Shown here: in pieces, positions 1 through 9,071 of the stretch
Layout: each line of letters begins with the position of its first letter
Numbering within the stretch: position 1 is the first letter of the stretch
NCBI GenBank assembly: GCA_963851045.1
Contig: CAWKNC010000002.1
Coordinates: forward strand, 682,001 to 746,000
DNA length: 64,000 bases
Direction of reading: 5' to 3'
From: WHSW01 sp963851045
Lineage (GTDB): Bacteria; Actinomycetota; Thermoleophilia; Solirubrobacterales; 70-9
Notes under the pieces: model-generated
What the model was told of the DNA's origin: nothing
Database searches by the model: none
The model's input: the letters and a program-made list of their open reading frames with translations, nothing else
Made by a program: the position numbers and the translations under genes

Positions 1-578
1 GTCGCTACCTCAACTACGAAGGCGAGATCGCGCTGGTGATCGGCAAGCGGGCGTACGGGGTGTCGGAGGCGGACGCGCTCGATCACGTTGCCGGCTACAC
101 GGCGGCCAACGACTTCGGCGTCCACGACTTTCGCCATATCGACCGCGGATCGATGCTTCGGGTCAAGGGCCAGGACGGGTTCTGCCCACTCGGGCCCGAG
201 CTGGTCGACGCCGCCGACGTTGATCCCACCGACCTCACCGTCCGCACCTTCGTCAACGGCGAGCAGGTGCAGGAGGGGCACAGTGGCACCGATCTGCTTT
301 TCTCGTTCGCCTACCAGGTTGCCGATGTCTCACGGCTGATCACGCTGGAGCCCGGAGACATCATCCTCACCGGCACGCCGGCCAACTCCCGGCCCGTCGA
401 GCCAGGCGACGTCGTCGCGGTGGAGGTCGAGGGAGTGGCGCGTGTCGAGAACACGATCGTCGAGTCCGACCGCGAGCTGGAGCCCGTCGGCGCCCCGCCG
501 GAAGTCAGCGCGCAGACCCTGCACGTGGCGCTGGCGATGCCGGAGGACGAGGCCGAGCGCGAGGTGGGCAGCGTTTGA
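1..578 (+). CDS. Fumarylacetoacetate hydrolase family protein (5' truncated by window edge)
   Basis: The reading frame is open from base 3, so the N-terminus lies outside the window. The visible part starts LNYEGEIALVIGKR and has the core of the FAH fold: the GYTAANDFGVHDF region, a GPELV stretch and the ILTGTPANSRPVEPGD segment that lines the metal site in this family. Members hydrolyse or isomerise acylpyruvates and 2-hydroxymuconate-type ring-cleavage products. The TGA stop overlaps the TTG start of the extradiol dioxygenase gene, so the two are probably translationally coupled. Ring opening followed by FAH-type processing of the product is a standard pairing in aromatic catabolism. The precise substrate cannot be read from sequence. 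Confidence 0.9.
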   Translation, partial: RYLNYEGEIALVIGKRAYGVSEADALDHVAGYTAANDFGVHDFRHIDRGSMLRVKGQDGFCPLGPELVDAADVDPTDLTVRTFVNGEQVQEGHSGTDLLFSFAYQVADVSRLITLEPGDIILTGTPANSRPVEPGDVVAVEVEGVARVENTIVESDRELEPVGAPPEVSAQTLHVALAMPEDEAEREVGSV

Positions 579-1498
579 TCCTCCAACTGCACCACGCGAC
601 GCTGCGGGTCGCCGACCTGCAGGAGGCCCGTGACCGCTGGGCACGCCTGTACTGCCTCACCCCGGCTGAGGGCGGGGGTGACGCCGTGCTGTTGCGAACC
701 GCCTACGAGGACTTCTGCCTCGAGTTGCGCGCCGAGGGCGAGCCGGGCCTCGAGCACGTGGCCTACGAGCTTCGCTCCGGGGTCTCCCTGGCTGACGCGG
801 CCGAGCGGATCGCGGCGGAGGGCGAGAGCGCCGAGGAGGTCGAGGTCCCCGTGCGGGGGAGGGGGCTGCGGGTGACCGACCCGGACGGCAACCGGATCGT
901 GCTCGTCGAGCGGGTGATCGCAGACGAGCGGCTTCCGCCGGTGGCGCGCTTTACCGACGAGCTGCCCGGATTTCACCCGCGCAAGCTCCAGCACGTCAAC
1001 TATCTGACCGCCGACGCCCCGCGTATGGCCGACTGGTATGAGCGAGTCCTTGGCCTGGGCGTCAGCGACTGGATCGGCGAGGGCGCAGTCTGGCTTCACG
1101 CCGACCGCGACCACCACGTTGTCGCCTTCCTCGACAAGGGCTATGCCCACATCCATCACATTGCGTTCGAGCTTGTCGACTGGGGCGAGATGCGCGTTTT
1201 TCTCGATCACCTGGCTCAGCACCGCAGGCCGATCGCCTGGGGGCCGGGCCGCCACACGATGGCCCAGAACCTCTTCGCCTATTGCCGAATGCCCGAGGAG
1301 GAGCTGTTCGTCGAGCTCTTCTGCGACATGGAGCAGCTCGAGCCAGATCACGCGCCCCGCTTCTTCGCCGACGACCCCCACGGATCGAACGCATGGGGGA
1401 TCCTGCCACCGCGTTCGTACTTCAAGTTCGACTCCGCGTCGATCGAGGCTGAGGTGCAACAGCTAGAGGCTCAGCAGGGGCTGCGCGAGTCAGGTTGA
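575..1498 (+). CDS. VOC-superfamily extradiol ring-cleavage dioxygenase
   Basis: 307 aa with two glyoxalase/VOC modules, about residues 1-115 and 135-290. The second carries the likely 2-His-1-Glu iron site: H140 (KLQHVNY), H194 or H195 (HIHHIAFEL) and E247 (FVELF). This is the layout of type I extradiol dioxygenases such as catechol 2,3-dioxygenase and BphC, where only the C-terminal module binds iron. The TTG start overlaps the previous stop, which decides the start. Likely role: ring cleavage of a catechol, the product passing to the FAH-family enzyme encoded just upstream. The ring-substrate specificity is unknown. The reverse strand has a long open frame that is a GC-rich shadow. Confidence 0.88.
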   Translation: MILQLHHATLRVADLQEARDRWARLYCLTPAEGGGDAVLLRTAYEDFCLELRAEGEPGLEHVAYELRSGVSLADAAERIAAEGESAEEVEVPVRGRGLRVTDPDGNRIVLVERVIADERLPPVARFTDELPGFHPRKLQHVNYLTADAPRMADWYERVLGLGVSDWIGEGAVWLHADRDHHVVAFLDKGYAHIHHIAFELVDWGEMRVFLDHLAQHRRPIAWGPGRHTMAQNLFAYCRMPEEELFVELFCDMEQLEPDHAPRFFADDPHGSNAWGILPPRSYFKFDSASIEAEVQQLEAQQGLRESG

Positions 1499-1525
1499 CG
1501 CCGTTGGCTTACATAATGTATACAT
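1495..1525 (+). promoter_or_regulatory. Promoter with palindromic operator before the permease gene
   Basis: TTGACG (1495-1500) is followed after 18 bases by TATACA (1519-1524), a plausible -35/-10 pair. The -10 is embedded in the perfect 10-bp palindrome ATGTATACAT (1516-1525), an AT-rich island in GC-rich surroundings. The palindrome fits the loose GT-N-AC operator pattern of FadR-type GntR regulators (family knowledge), so a repressor here would occlude the -10. No regulator gene is adjacent. A related TACATTAT octamer occurs upstream of the glutamine-synthetase-like gene. Confidence 0.5.
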
Positions 1526-1559
1526 CCGGCAGTTTTCGCTGACCCCAAGGAGGAGCGAG

Positions 1560-3077
1560 ATGGAAGCGACGACCGCGAGCGCGCAAGCCCCGGAGGGGGA
1601 GAACCTTCGAAGGACGGCACTCGGCGTTCCCGATCTGGTCTTCTTCATCGTCGCGGCGTCGGCGCCGCTAACCGTTATCGCCGGCGGTGTCGCGTCGACG
1701 TATCTCATCACCGGCAACGCCGGTGTGCCCCTGCTCTTCTTGGTGCTCGGCGCGGTCCTGGCGCTCTTTGTCAGCGGCTACGCCGCGATGAGCCATCACA
1801 TCACCAACGCCGGCGCCTTTTATGCGTACGTCTCGAAGGGCATCGGAAAGGTCGCCGGAGTGGGAACGTCGTTCCTTGCACTGATCGCCTACAACTCGAT
1901 GCAGATCGGCATCCTCGGCCTCTTCGGCTTCGTCTTCGCCGGCTTCATGGCGACCCACACGAGTCTCGAGTGGCAGTGGTACTCCTGGGTCTTCGTCGCG
2001 ATCGCGATCATCGGCATCCTCGGCTGGCTGCGGGTGGATCTCAACGCCAAGGTCCTCGCGGTCTTCCTCACCGCGGAGATCCTCGTCGTCTTGTTCTTCG
2101 ATCTCGTCGTAGCGGGCAACCCGAGCTCGCAGGGCATCGTCCTCGACCAGTTCGACCCGTCGATCGCCTTCGGCACCGGTGTCGGCGCTGCGCTGTGCTT
2201 CACGATGGCCGCCTTCGTCGGTTTCGAGTCCGCCGCGATCTATGGCGAGGAGGTCAAGGACCCCCGGCGTACCGTGGCCAAGGCGACCTATATTGCCTTG
2301 GCGATCACCTCAATCTTCTATGCGTTCTCGGCCTGGATGCTCGCGAGCGCGGTCGGCTCCGACACCGTGATCAGCGCCGAGAAGCTCGTTGCGGGTGGCT
2401 TCACGACACCCGATGGTGCGGCCCCTGACCCGACGTCGATCGTCTTCATCACCCTCAGCGTCGAGACCTCGACGACGATCGCCGACATCGCCACGTTGCT
2501 GTTCTGCACCAGCCTCTTTGCGGCATCTCTCTCATTCCACAACGCGGTCGCCCGTTACTTCTTTGCCCTCGGACGGGTGGGGGTCCTGGCGCGTATGTTC
2601 AGCCGCGTCAACCGCGCCGGCGCACCCTTCATCGGCTCGCTGACCCAGACGCTGATCGCGGCCGTGATCGTCTTCATCTTCTGGCAGTCCGACAGCGATC
2701 CAGTGTTGGAGCTGTTCACCTGGCTCACCAACCTCGGTGCGCTCGGCGTGATCGCGCTGTTGGCGCTGGCGTCCTTCGCGGTTGTCGGCTACTTCAGCCG
2801 CAATCCGCACGACGAGACGCCATGGACCTCCCGGTACGCGCCGGGGATCGCAGGCGTTGCTCTCACGTTCATCTTTTTCCTAGTGCTGAGCAACTTCAAC
2901 ACGCTGATCACCGGTTCGCCGGACGCGCCGGGCGATAGCCGCTCGGTGATCCTCCCGGCGATCCTGATCGGCGGCGCCATCATCGGCGTTCTGGTCGGTC
3001 TGTGGCTGAGATCGTCGCGGCCAGAGGTCTACGCTCGAATCGGCGAGATGGGCGAGGAGGACGGCCGCCCCGGCTAA
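1560..3077 (+). CDS. APC-superfamily amino acid/amine permease
   Basis: 505 aa inner-membrane transporter with about 12 hydrophobic segments. After a short polar N-terminus comes the APC signature region (LGVPDLVFFIVAASAPLTVIAGG); later FTMAAFVGFESAAIYGEEVKDP matches the TM6 to loop region that binds the amino acid amine group in this family. A strong Shine-Dalgarno, AAGGAGG, lies about 8 bases before the ATG. It lies between ring-cleavage enzymes and a P450 plus decarboxylase, so import of an aromatic amino acid or amine is a reasonable inference. Substrate identity is not visible. Confidence 0.9.
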   Translation: MEATTASAQAPEGENLRRTALGVPDLVFFIVAASAPLTVIAGGVASTYLITGNAGVPLLFLVLGAVLALFVSGYAAMSHHITNAGAFYAYVSKGIGKVAGVGTSFLALIAYNSMQIGILGLFGFVFAGFMATHTSLEWQWYSWVFVAIAIIGILGWLRVDLNAKVLAVFLTAEILVVLFFDLVVAGNPSSQGIVLDQFDPSIAFGTGVGAALCFTMAAFVGFESAAIYGEEVKDPRRTVAKATYIALAITSIFYAFSAWMLASAVGSDTVISAEKLVAGGFTTPDGAAPDPTSIVFITLSVETSTTIADIATLLFCTSLFAASLSFHNAVARYFFALGRVGVLARMFSRVNRAGAPFIGSLTQTLIAAVIVFIFWQSDSDPVLELFTWLTNLGALGVIALLALASFAVVGYFSRNPHDETPWTSRYAPGIAGVALTFIFFLVLSNFNTLITGSPDAPGDSRSVILPAILIGGAIIGVLVGLWLRSSRPEVYARIGEMGEEDGRPG

Positions 3078-3087
3078 GGGCGTCGTG

Positions 3088-4266
3088 ATGAGCGGGTTCG
3101 CGTCCGAGATCACCGTCGCCGATCTCGAGCGCGACCCGTATCCCATCTACGCCCGGTTGCGAGCCGAGGCCCCGGTAGCGTGGGTCCCGGCCGTCGACAT
3201 GTGGCTCGCCACCACGTGGGATGCGGCGTTGACGGTCGCGTCGGATCCGGAGCTGTTCGCGGCCGACATGCCCGGCTCGCCGATCGATCGCAGCTTTGGC
3301 AGCCCGACGATCCTCACCTGCGACGGGCCGCCACACAAGGAACTGCGCAGCTCGATCGATCCGAAGTACCGCCCGCATGCTGTCGACGAGTACATCGAGG
3401 AGCTGGTCGCGCCGATCGTCGCTGAGCACCTCGACGCTCTCGCTGGGCGCGACGAGGCCGACCTCATGGAGGAGTTGTTCGAGCCCGTTTCGGTGCTCAG
3501 CCTCGGCGCTGTTCTGGGTCTTGGCGAACTGGGCGCCGACGTTCTTCGCGAGTGGTTTGCGGCGCTCGCCGACGGCGCGACCAACTTCGAGCGCGACCCG
3601 GACAAGCAGGCGCGAAGCGACGAAGCGTGCGCCGAGATTGACGAGCGGCTTGGCCCCGTCCTCGATCGGCTCGAGCACGAGCCCGACGACTCGACGATCT
3701 CACACATGATCTGGACGGGACGTGAGCCCGGTGACCCCCGTCCTCGGGAGAGGTACCTGCCAAGCCTCAAGGTGATGCTCCTCGGCGGCATGCAGGAGCC
3801 TGGCCACGGCGCCGGCTCGGTTCTTTACGCGCTGCTCACGCACCGCGATGCGCTCGCCCAGGTCAGCGCGGACGTGGACGGGCTGCTGGGGGCCGCGATC
3901 GATGAGGGGATGCGTTGGATCGCGCCGATCGGCACCCAGGGCCGCCGCACAACAAGGGCGCTCGAGCTCGGCGGTGTCGAATTGCCGGCCGATGCTCCCG
4001 TCGCCGCCGTGATCGCCTCCGCCAATCGCGATGGCGAGCGCTTCACAGATCCAGATTCGTATGACCTCCATCGCGAGCGACAGCGGCTCGCGACGTTCGG
4101 CTTCGGCCGCCACTTCTGCAGCGGCCACGCCTTCGCGCGTGGACAGGAGCGCATCGTCCTTCGCGAGCTGCTTCGGCGCTTTCCGGGCCTCGAGCTCGCC
4201 GCCGAGCCTGAGTTCTCTGGCTGGGAGTTCCGGGCGCCCCGCGGACTGCGGGTTCGTCTCAGCTGA
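3088..4266 (+). CDS. Cytochrome P450 with atypical I-helix
   Basis: About 392 aa. Heme-binding loop FGFGRHFCSGHAFAR with the thiolate Cys near residue 344, and the K-helix ExxR as EGMR near 273. The I-helix reads LLGGMQEPGHGAG: where most P450s have A/G-G-x-D/E-T-T, this one has Gln-Glu-Pro, so the usual proton-relay threonine is missing. From memory, comparable Glu-Pro I-helices occur in P450s that demethylate aromatic methyl ethers; that is suggestive given the ring-cleavage neighbours. No ferredoxin or reductase gene is adjacent. ATG 3088 is preferred over the overlapping GTG 3085; neither has a clear ribosome site. Confidence 0.88.
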   Translation: MSGFASEITVADLERDPYPIYARLRAEAPVAWVPAVDMWLATTWDAALTVASDPELFAADMPGSPIDRSFGSPTILTCDGPPHKELRSSIDPKYRPHAVDEYIEELVAPIVAEHLDALAGRDEADLMEELFEPVSVLSLGAVLGLGELGADVLREWFAALADGATNFERDPDKQARSDEACAEIDERLGPVLDRLEHEPDDSTISHMIWTGREPGDPRPRERYLPSLKVMLLGGMQEPGHGAGSVLYALLTHRDALAQVSADVDGLLGAAIDEGMRWIAPIGTQGRRTTRALELGGVELPADAPVAAVIASANRDGERFTDPDSYDLHRERQRLATFGFGRHFCSGHAFARGQERIVLRELLRRFPGLELAAEPEFSGWEFRAPRGLRVRLS

Positions 4267-4280
4267 GTACGGTTGGGCCC

Positions 4281-5729
4281 GTGAAGGAGGGCACTCCCAC
4301 CCGTGCGACCGGCTACTCGGCGCTTGCAGATCGCGATGCCGTACTCGCTGCGCTCTCGCGCCTGATCGCCGACGCATGGGAGTCGTTTGAACGCCCTCGT
4401 CCCGAGGAGCCGGCGCTCGAGCCCGACCTGCTGGAGCGACTCGCCCTCCGCCTGCCCGAGGAGCCCAACGACCCGGCGGAGGTGCTCGCAGACGCGGCGC
4501 GGGTGCTCGACGAGTCGAACTCGCCCTCGCGCCCGCTCTATCTCGGATACGTCGGATCGAGTGGACTCGAGGTCGGTGTCCTCGCGGAGGCGCTCGCGGC
4601 CACCTACGACGTCAACCTCGCCGTGACCGCAAAGGCTGCGGATCTGGTCGAGGCGCAGGCGGTGGCGTGGACGGCCGAATTCGTCGGCTACCCATGCGCT
4701 GAGGGCGCGTTCACGAGCGGCGGGATGATCTCCAACCTCACGGGCCTGCTTGTTGCCCGCGAGCGGGCGCTTCCAGGTTGTCGCACGGATGGCTTTGCCG
4801 GGCGCGACGGCGCGGTCTACTGCTCCGAGGAGGCCCACCACTCGATTGTCCGCGCAGTCGAAGCCATCGGCATCGGTTCCGCCGCAGTGCGGCGAATCGA
4901 GATGGACGATCAACGCCGCATCAGCGTCGACGCGCTCGATGCCGCGATTGCCGCTGACCTCGAGGCAGGCGTCATCCCAGTTGCCGTAGTCGCCAACGGC
5001 GGTACTACGCTGACCGGCGCCGTCGACCCGATCGCCGGGGTTGCGGAAGTCTGCGAGCGCCGCGGAGTCTGGCTACACGTCGATGGTGCCTATGGCCTTC
5101 CAGCTGCCGCGACCCAGACCGCCGGGGCACTGTTCGCCGGGATCGAGCGCGCGGACTCGGTCACCCTCGACGCCCACAAGTGGCTCGGCCTGCAGAAGAG
5201 CTGCAGCCTCATTCTCTGCCGTCACGCCGGTGCGTTCGAGGCGGCGTTCGGCCACGAGGAGTCCTACATGCGCCGCGGCGACTCCGTGCGCAACGCGGTC
5301 GAGCGCACGCTCGAATACTCGCGGCCTCTGCGTTCGCTGAAGCTGTGGCTCGCGTTTCGAACACACGGGGCGGCTGCGTTTCGTGGCTGGATCGAGACAA
5401 CCCTCGCGCTCGCGCGTCAACTCACCGAGGCGGTGCGAGCCGACGACGCGTTCGAGCTGCTCTGCGAGCCGATGCTCTCGACCGTTTGCTTTCGCCACGT
5501 CGACGGCGCCGTGAACGATCTCGACGCCCACAACACCGCGCTGGCGACGGCGATCCAGGAGGACGGTCGCGTCTTTCTCGCCCCGGCCCTGGTCGATGGC
5601 CAGGTCTGCCTGCGCGTCTGCTTCGTCAACTTCCGCACCCGCGCGGAGGACGTGGACTTCGTCCTCGAAACGGTCCGCGAGCTCGGCGCGCGCACGGCGG
5701 CGGCCAACCGTCCTGCGGCTGGCAGCTAG
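4281..5729 (+). CDS. Group II pyridoxal-5'-phosphate-dependent decarboxylase
   Basis: 482 aa PLP enzyme of the aromatic-amino-acid/glutamate decarboxylase family. The Schiff-base lysine is K300 in DAHKW, the pyridine-nitrogen Asp is D268 in HVDGAYG, and the ring-stacking His is in EEAHHS (H186/H187). The family removes the alpha-carboxyl of an amino acid to give the amine. TACGGT lies at 4268-4273, exactly 7 bases before the GTG, with no Shine-Dalgarno, so the gene may have its own promoter and a leaderless message although the P450 stop is only 14 bases upstream. Its amine product could feed the glutamine-synthetase-like ligase encoded nearby; this is inference. Confidence 0.88.
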   Translation: MKEGTPTRATGYSALADRDAVLAALSRLIADAWESFERPRPEEPALEPDLLERLALRLPEEPNDPAEVLADAARVLDESNSPSRPLYLGYVGSSGLEVGVLAEALAATYDVNLAVTAKAADLVEAQAVAWTAEFVGYPCAEGAFTSGGMISNLTGLLVARERALPGCRTDGFAGRDGAVYCSEEAHHSIVRAVEAIGIGSAAVRRIEMDDQRRISVDALDAAIAADLEAGVIPVAVVANGGTTLTGAVDPIAGVAEVCERRGVWLHVDGAYGLPAAATQTAGALFAGIERADSVTLDAHKWLGLQKSCSLILCRHAGAFEAAFGHEESYMRRGDSVRNAVERTLEYSRPLRSLKLWLAFRTHGAAAFRGWIETTLALARQLTEAVRADDAFELLCEPMLSTVCFRHVDGAVNDLDAHNTALATAIQEDGRVFLAPALVDGQVCLRVCFVNFRTRAEDVDFVLETVRELGARTAAANRPAAGS

Positions 5730-5732
5730 CGG

Positions 5733-6309
5733 CTAGCCGTCGAATTGAACGTTGAAGCCGTCGTTTTGAAGCAGGTTGTCGCTGGCGTCGATGTTTGCGA
5801 CCTCGGCCTCGGCGGAGCTCGGGCAGTTCAGATAGTCGGCAGGATTGAGGCTGTAGGAGAGGATCCCGTCGTCGGCGAGGTTGGCTTCGATCGCCCCGGC
5901 CAGCGCCGCCGTGGTCGGTGTGAACGGCAGGTCGAAGCAGTAGAACCCCGTGACGGGATTGGTCACGCTGGCGGCTGTGATTCCGCGAGAAGGGCTTCCC
6001 GAATCGATCGCGCCGTTGGCCGCGATCGATGCATAGGCGGCCGGTCCGCCGGTGGTCGGTGGCGCGCTGGCGCTTGTGGCAGGCGCGGAGGGCGCTCGTT
6101 GCGGTGTCAGCACCCACAGCGTGTTGTGCGTTGGCGACGCTGAGCCCGGGTGCGAGCTGGTTGATCTGCTTCTGCGCCTGCTTTTTGGCGATCTTCTTGA
6201 TGTTTGACTTGCTGAGCCCACCCGCCGCGATCGCCGAGCCACCGAGACCGAGGCAGAGCGCAATCATCGCGACCACCATCGCCGGGGATGGTTTGCTCGA
6301 ACGACTCAT
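5733..6309 (-). pseudogene. Secreted protein gene interrupted by a frameshift
   Basis: The N-terminus begins at ATG 6309 after a good AGGAGG and reads MSRSSKPSPAMVVAMIALCL, a signal peptide, followed by a Lys/Gln-rich segment ending near AVGADTATSA. There the frame must shift to continue into PPTTGGPAAYASIAANGAID and the C-terminal half, which ends at 5733. The join lies at about 6060-6100. Both halves are compositionally normal and together make one secreted protein of about 190 aa with the same plan (signal peptide, Ala/Asp-rich linker, small C-terminal domain) as the gene at 37831-38595. Either a recent inactivating indel or a sequence error; there is no homopolymer at the join. Function unknown. 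Confidence 0.6.
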
Positions 6310-6476
6310 CACCTGAACCTCCTGCTGTCTCACGGTGGCCGCACTCGACCGTCGGGCCACCCTCTTCGATAACCCCGGGCGTGTCAAGCCGCCGCGAACG
6401 GGCCTGTGATTTCGCGCGGTTGGAGTTTTCGTTTAGGGTCGGCGAGGTCACCACTAACGAGGGGAAAGACCACACC

Positions 6477-7796
6477 ATGAGGATTCGTGCTGCCGCGCCG
6501 CTACTCGTCTCATTTTCGTTCCTCGCACTTACCGGGTCGGCGCACGGCGCGACGGTGGCAGCCGGGGAGGCGCAGAGCTGCGGGATCACCGCGGGAGCGC
6601 TGACATGCTGGGGCGCCGACAGCAGCATGGGAGCCCTCGGCACCGGAGCCCTCATCGACGACACGGCAACTCCGCAGCCCGTCGCTGGAGGCGGCGCCGG
6701 CGCCACGGACGTCGACTATTCCTTCACCGGCGGTGGGACGGGCACCACCGGCTGCGCGGTCATCAACGGCGGTGTCCGTTGCTGGGGCCAAGGCAACGAG
6801 GGGCAGCTCGGTAACGGTACGTCGGGAAACGCTACGAGCGCCACGCCGGTCGCGGTGACGGGACTGGAGAGCGGGGCCACCCACGTCTCGGTCAGCACGA
6901 ACCATGCCTGCGCGGTGCAAAACGGTGCCGCGAGGTGCTGGGGCAACGGCGGTTTCGGCAAGCTCGGCGACGACACCGACGAGGATCGGCTGACCCCGGT
7001 CACCCCGCTCGGCCTGGGCTCCGGTGTCACCGACATCGCCACCGGGAGAGCTCATACATGCGCGATCCAGGCTGGCGTGGTCATGTGCTTTGGCACCAAT
7101 CAATCAGGTGCGCTCGGCCGTGACGCGACTGCGCAGAACTACAACATTCCGGTCGCGATGGAAGGCCAGCCGGGCCCTGCGGTGGCGATTTCGGCGGGTA
7201 CCAACCAGACCTGCATGGCCAACACATCGGGGGCCGCCTACTGTTTCGGCAGCAACGCCAACGGCTCGCTCGGCTCCGGCAGCACCGAGACGCACGATCA
7301 GGACGCTCAGCCCGTCAGCGGACTGGGCTCCGGCGTAACGGACCTGGCCTCCCAGGTTCAGAGCAACTGTGCGGTCAAGGACGGAGGTGGGTTCTGCTGG
7401 GGTGTCGGGACGAACGGCCAGCTCGGCAACGGGGCAGACGCCAACTCGAACGTACCCGTGGCGGTCCAGGGACTGACCGGCGTCAGCTCGATTGCTACCG
7501 GTTTCGGCCATGCCTGCGCGACCGCCAGTGGCGGACAGTACTGCTGGGGTAGCAATCCACATTTCGAGCTCGGCACCACGAGCGTCGGCGAGTCGGCGGT
7601 CCCCGTCAAGGTGTCCGGCCCCGCCGCGGTGCCTGATCCCGCAGCCTGCGCGAAGGCGGAGAAGAAGCTCGAGAAGGCAAAGAAGAAGCTCAAAAAGCTG
7701 AAGCAAAACGACAACGTCAAGCCGAAGGCCCTGAAGAAGGCCAAGAAGAAGGTCAAGAAGGCGAAGAAGGCAAAGAAGGAGGCCTGCGCGGCCTAG
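6477..7796 (+). CDS. Secreted RCC1-repeat protein with Lys-rich tail
   Basis: 439 aa from ATG 6477, which follows a GAGGGGAAAG ribosome site. A signal peptide (about residues 1-24, ending GSAHGA) precedes roughly seven RCC1-type repeats of about 50 residues, each with a Cys-x-Trp-Gly or Cys-x-x-Gly core (CWGADSSMGALGTG, CWGQGNEGQLGNG, CWGNGGFGKLGDD, and so on), predicting a seven-bladed propeller on the outside of the cell. The last 50 residues are almost entirely Lys, Ala and Glu and may bind wall polymers or form a helix. Bacterial RCC1 proteins have no common function. It is convergent with the P450 gene downstream, 18 bases apart. Confidence 0.85.
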   Translation: MRIRAAAPLLVSFSFLALTGSAHGATVAAGEAQSCGITAGALTCWGADSSMGALGTGALIDDTATPQPVAGGGAGATDVDYSFTGGGTGTTGCAVINGGVRCWGQGNEGQLGNGTSGNATSATPVAVTGLESGATHVSVSTNHACAVQNGAARCWGNGGFGKLGDDTDEDRLTPVTPLGLGSGVTDIATGRAHTCAIQAGVVMCFGTNQSGALGRDATAQNYNIPVAMEGQPGPAVAISAGTNQTCMANTSGAAYCFGSNANGSLGSGSTETHDQDAQPVSGLGSGVTDLASQVQSNCAVKDGGGFCWGVGTNGQLGNGADANSNVPVAVQGLTGVSSIATGFGHACATASGGQYCWGSNPHFELGTTSVGESAVPVKVSGPAAVPDPAACAKAEKKLEKAKKKLKKLKQNDNVKPKALKKAKKKVKKAKKAKKEACAA

Positions 7797-7814
7797 TCGC
7801 GGTCAGTTCCGGCC

Positions 7815-9071
7815 TCACGAGGCGGCGTGCAGCCGCATCGGCATCCGCTTGATGCCGTTGAAGAAATTCGACTGCAGGCGCTCGGGCTTGCCGGCGAGCT
7901 CGAACCCGGCGACGCGCCGCAGCAGCTCCTCGAAGACGATCTCGATCTCGAGGCGGGCGAGGTGGGCGCCCGTGCAGAAGTGGGGCCCACCGGGACCGAA
8001 CGTCATCTGCGGGTTCGGGTCGCGACCGACGTCGAACGAGTAGGGGTCGTCGAAAACCTCCTCGTCGAAGTTGCCCGAGATGTACCAGGTCGCCAGCTTG
8101 TCGTGGGCCTTGATCTGCTTGCCGCCGAACTCGATGTCAGCGGTTGCGGTGCGACGGAAGTGATGCACCGGCGTCGCCCACCGCAGGATCTCGTTTGCGG
8201 CCTTTGGCATGAGTGAGGGGTCGTCACGAAGGCGCTTGAGCTGATCCGGATTCTCGATCAACGCCAGCAGGCCCGAGGAGATCGAGTGGCGCGTGGTCTC
8301 GTTGCCGGCGACAGCGAGCAGCAGGAAGTAGACGTCGTACTCGTGCTGGCTCAGCGGGCAGCCGTCGATCTCGGCCTCAACCAGCTTTGTGACGATGTCA
8401 TCGCGCGGACACTCGCGGCGCTCGTCGGCGAGCTTTCGCCCGTACTCGAACATCTCGAGCGCGGCGGGGTTCGAGAACGGCAGATGCTTGTTGGCCTTTG
8501 CCACCTCGGGGTCGATCGCGAACTCGGGGTCGTCCTGACCGAGCATCCGGTCGCCGATGTCGACGAGCTGGCGGTGGTCCTCCTCGGGGGCGCCGAGCAT
8601 CTCAGCGAAGACACGCATCGGCAGGTTCGCCGCGACGTCCTCGACGAACTCGACCTCGCCCTTCTCCAGGGCCTCGTCGAGGACCTCGTCGAAGAGCTCG
8701 CGGATGCGCTCGGTGAAGACGCGGACCGCGCGGGGGGTGAAGTCGCGGTTGACGATCGCGCGCAGAGCGTTGTGAGGCGGCGGGTCCATGTCGATCATCG
8801 ACTTGCGCGCTTCGAGCTCTTCGGGCTCGAGGTCCTGCAGCGAGGTGCCGCCGAGCTCGGAGGAGAAGGTGCGCCAGTCCTTGGCGACGGCGGTGATGTC
8901 GGCGTGGCGGGTGATCGCCCAGAAGCCGCGACCGTCCGCCTCCTCCTGCCAGTGCACCGGGTCCTCGCGGCGCAGCACCGCGAACATCTCGTGGGGAACC
9001 CGCTCGGCGAAGCGCGAGTGGTCGGTGAGGTCGACATCCTCGAGCGCCGGCATCTCGACCCCGGTCGCCAT
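7815..9071 (-). CDS. Cytochrome P450 (CYP125/CYP142-like)
   Basis: 418 aa with a complete P450 core: I-helix AGNETT (255-260), ExxR EILR (294-297) and heme loop FGPGGPHFCTGAHLAR with thiolate Cys366. Features such as MDPPPHNALRAIVNRDFTP and WATPVHHFRRTAT resemble the actinobacterial steroid/terpenoid-oxidising CYP124/125/142 group; this is by recognition, not alignment. The start codon ATG 9071 overlaps the stop of the glutamine-synthetase-like gene by one base (TGATG), so the two are coupled. The electron-transfer partners are not in the window. Confidence 0.88.
   Translation of the reverse strand: MATGVEMPALEDVDLTDHSRFAERVPHEMFAVLRREDPVHWQEEADGRGFWAITRHADITAVAKDWRTFSSELGGTSLQDLEPEELEARKSMIDMDPPPHNALRAIVNRDFTPRAVRVFTERIRELFDEVLDEALEKGEVEFVEDVAANLPMRVFAEMLGAPEEDHRQLVDIGDRMLGQDDPEFAIDPEVAKANKHLPFSNPAALEMFEYGRKLADERRECPRDDIVTKLVEAEIDGCPLSQHEYDVYFLLLAVAGNETTRHSISSGLLALIENPDQLKRLRDDPSLMPKAANEILRWATPVHHFRRTATADIEFGGKQIKAHDKLATWYISGNFDEEVFDDPYSFDVGRDPNPQMTFGPGGPHFCTGAHLARLEIEIVFEELLRRVAGFELAGKPERLQSNFFNGIKRMPMRLHAAS

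Noticed and set aside
311..1459. Long open frame antisense to the FAH and dioxygenase genes
   Set aside because: It is the GC-rich shadow of two well-supported genes; no domain or start signal is evident.
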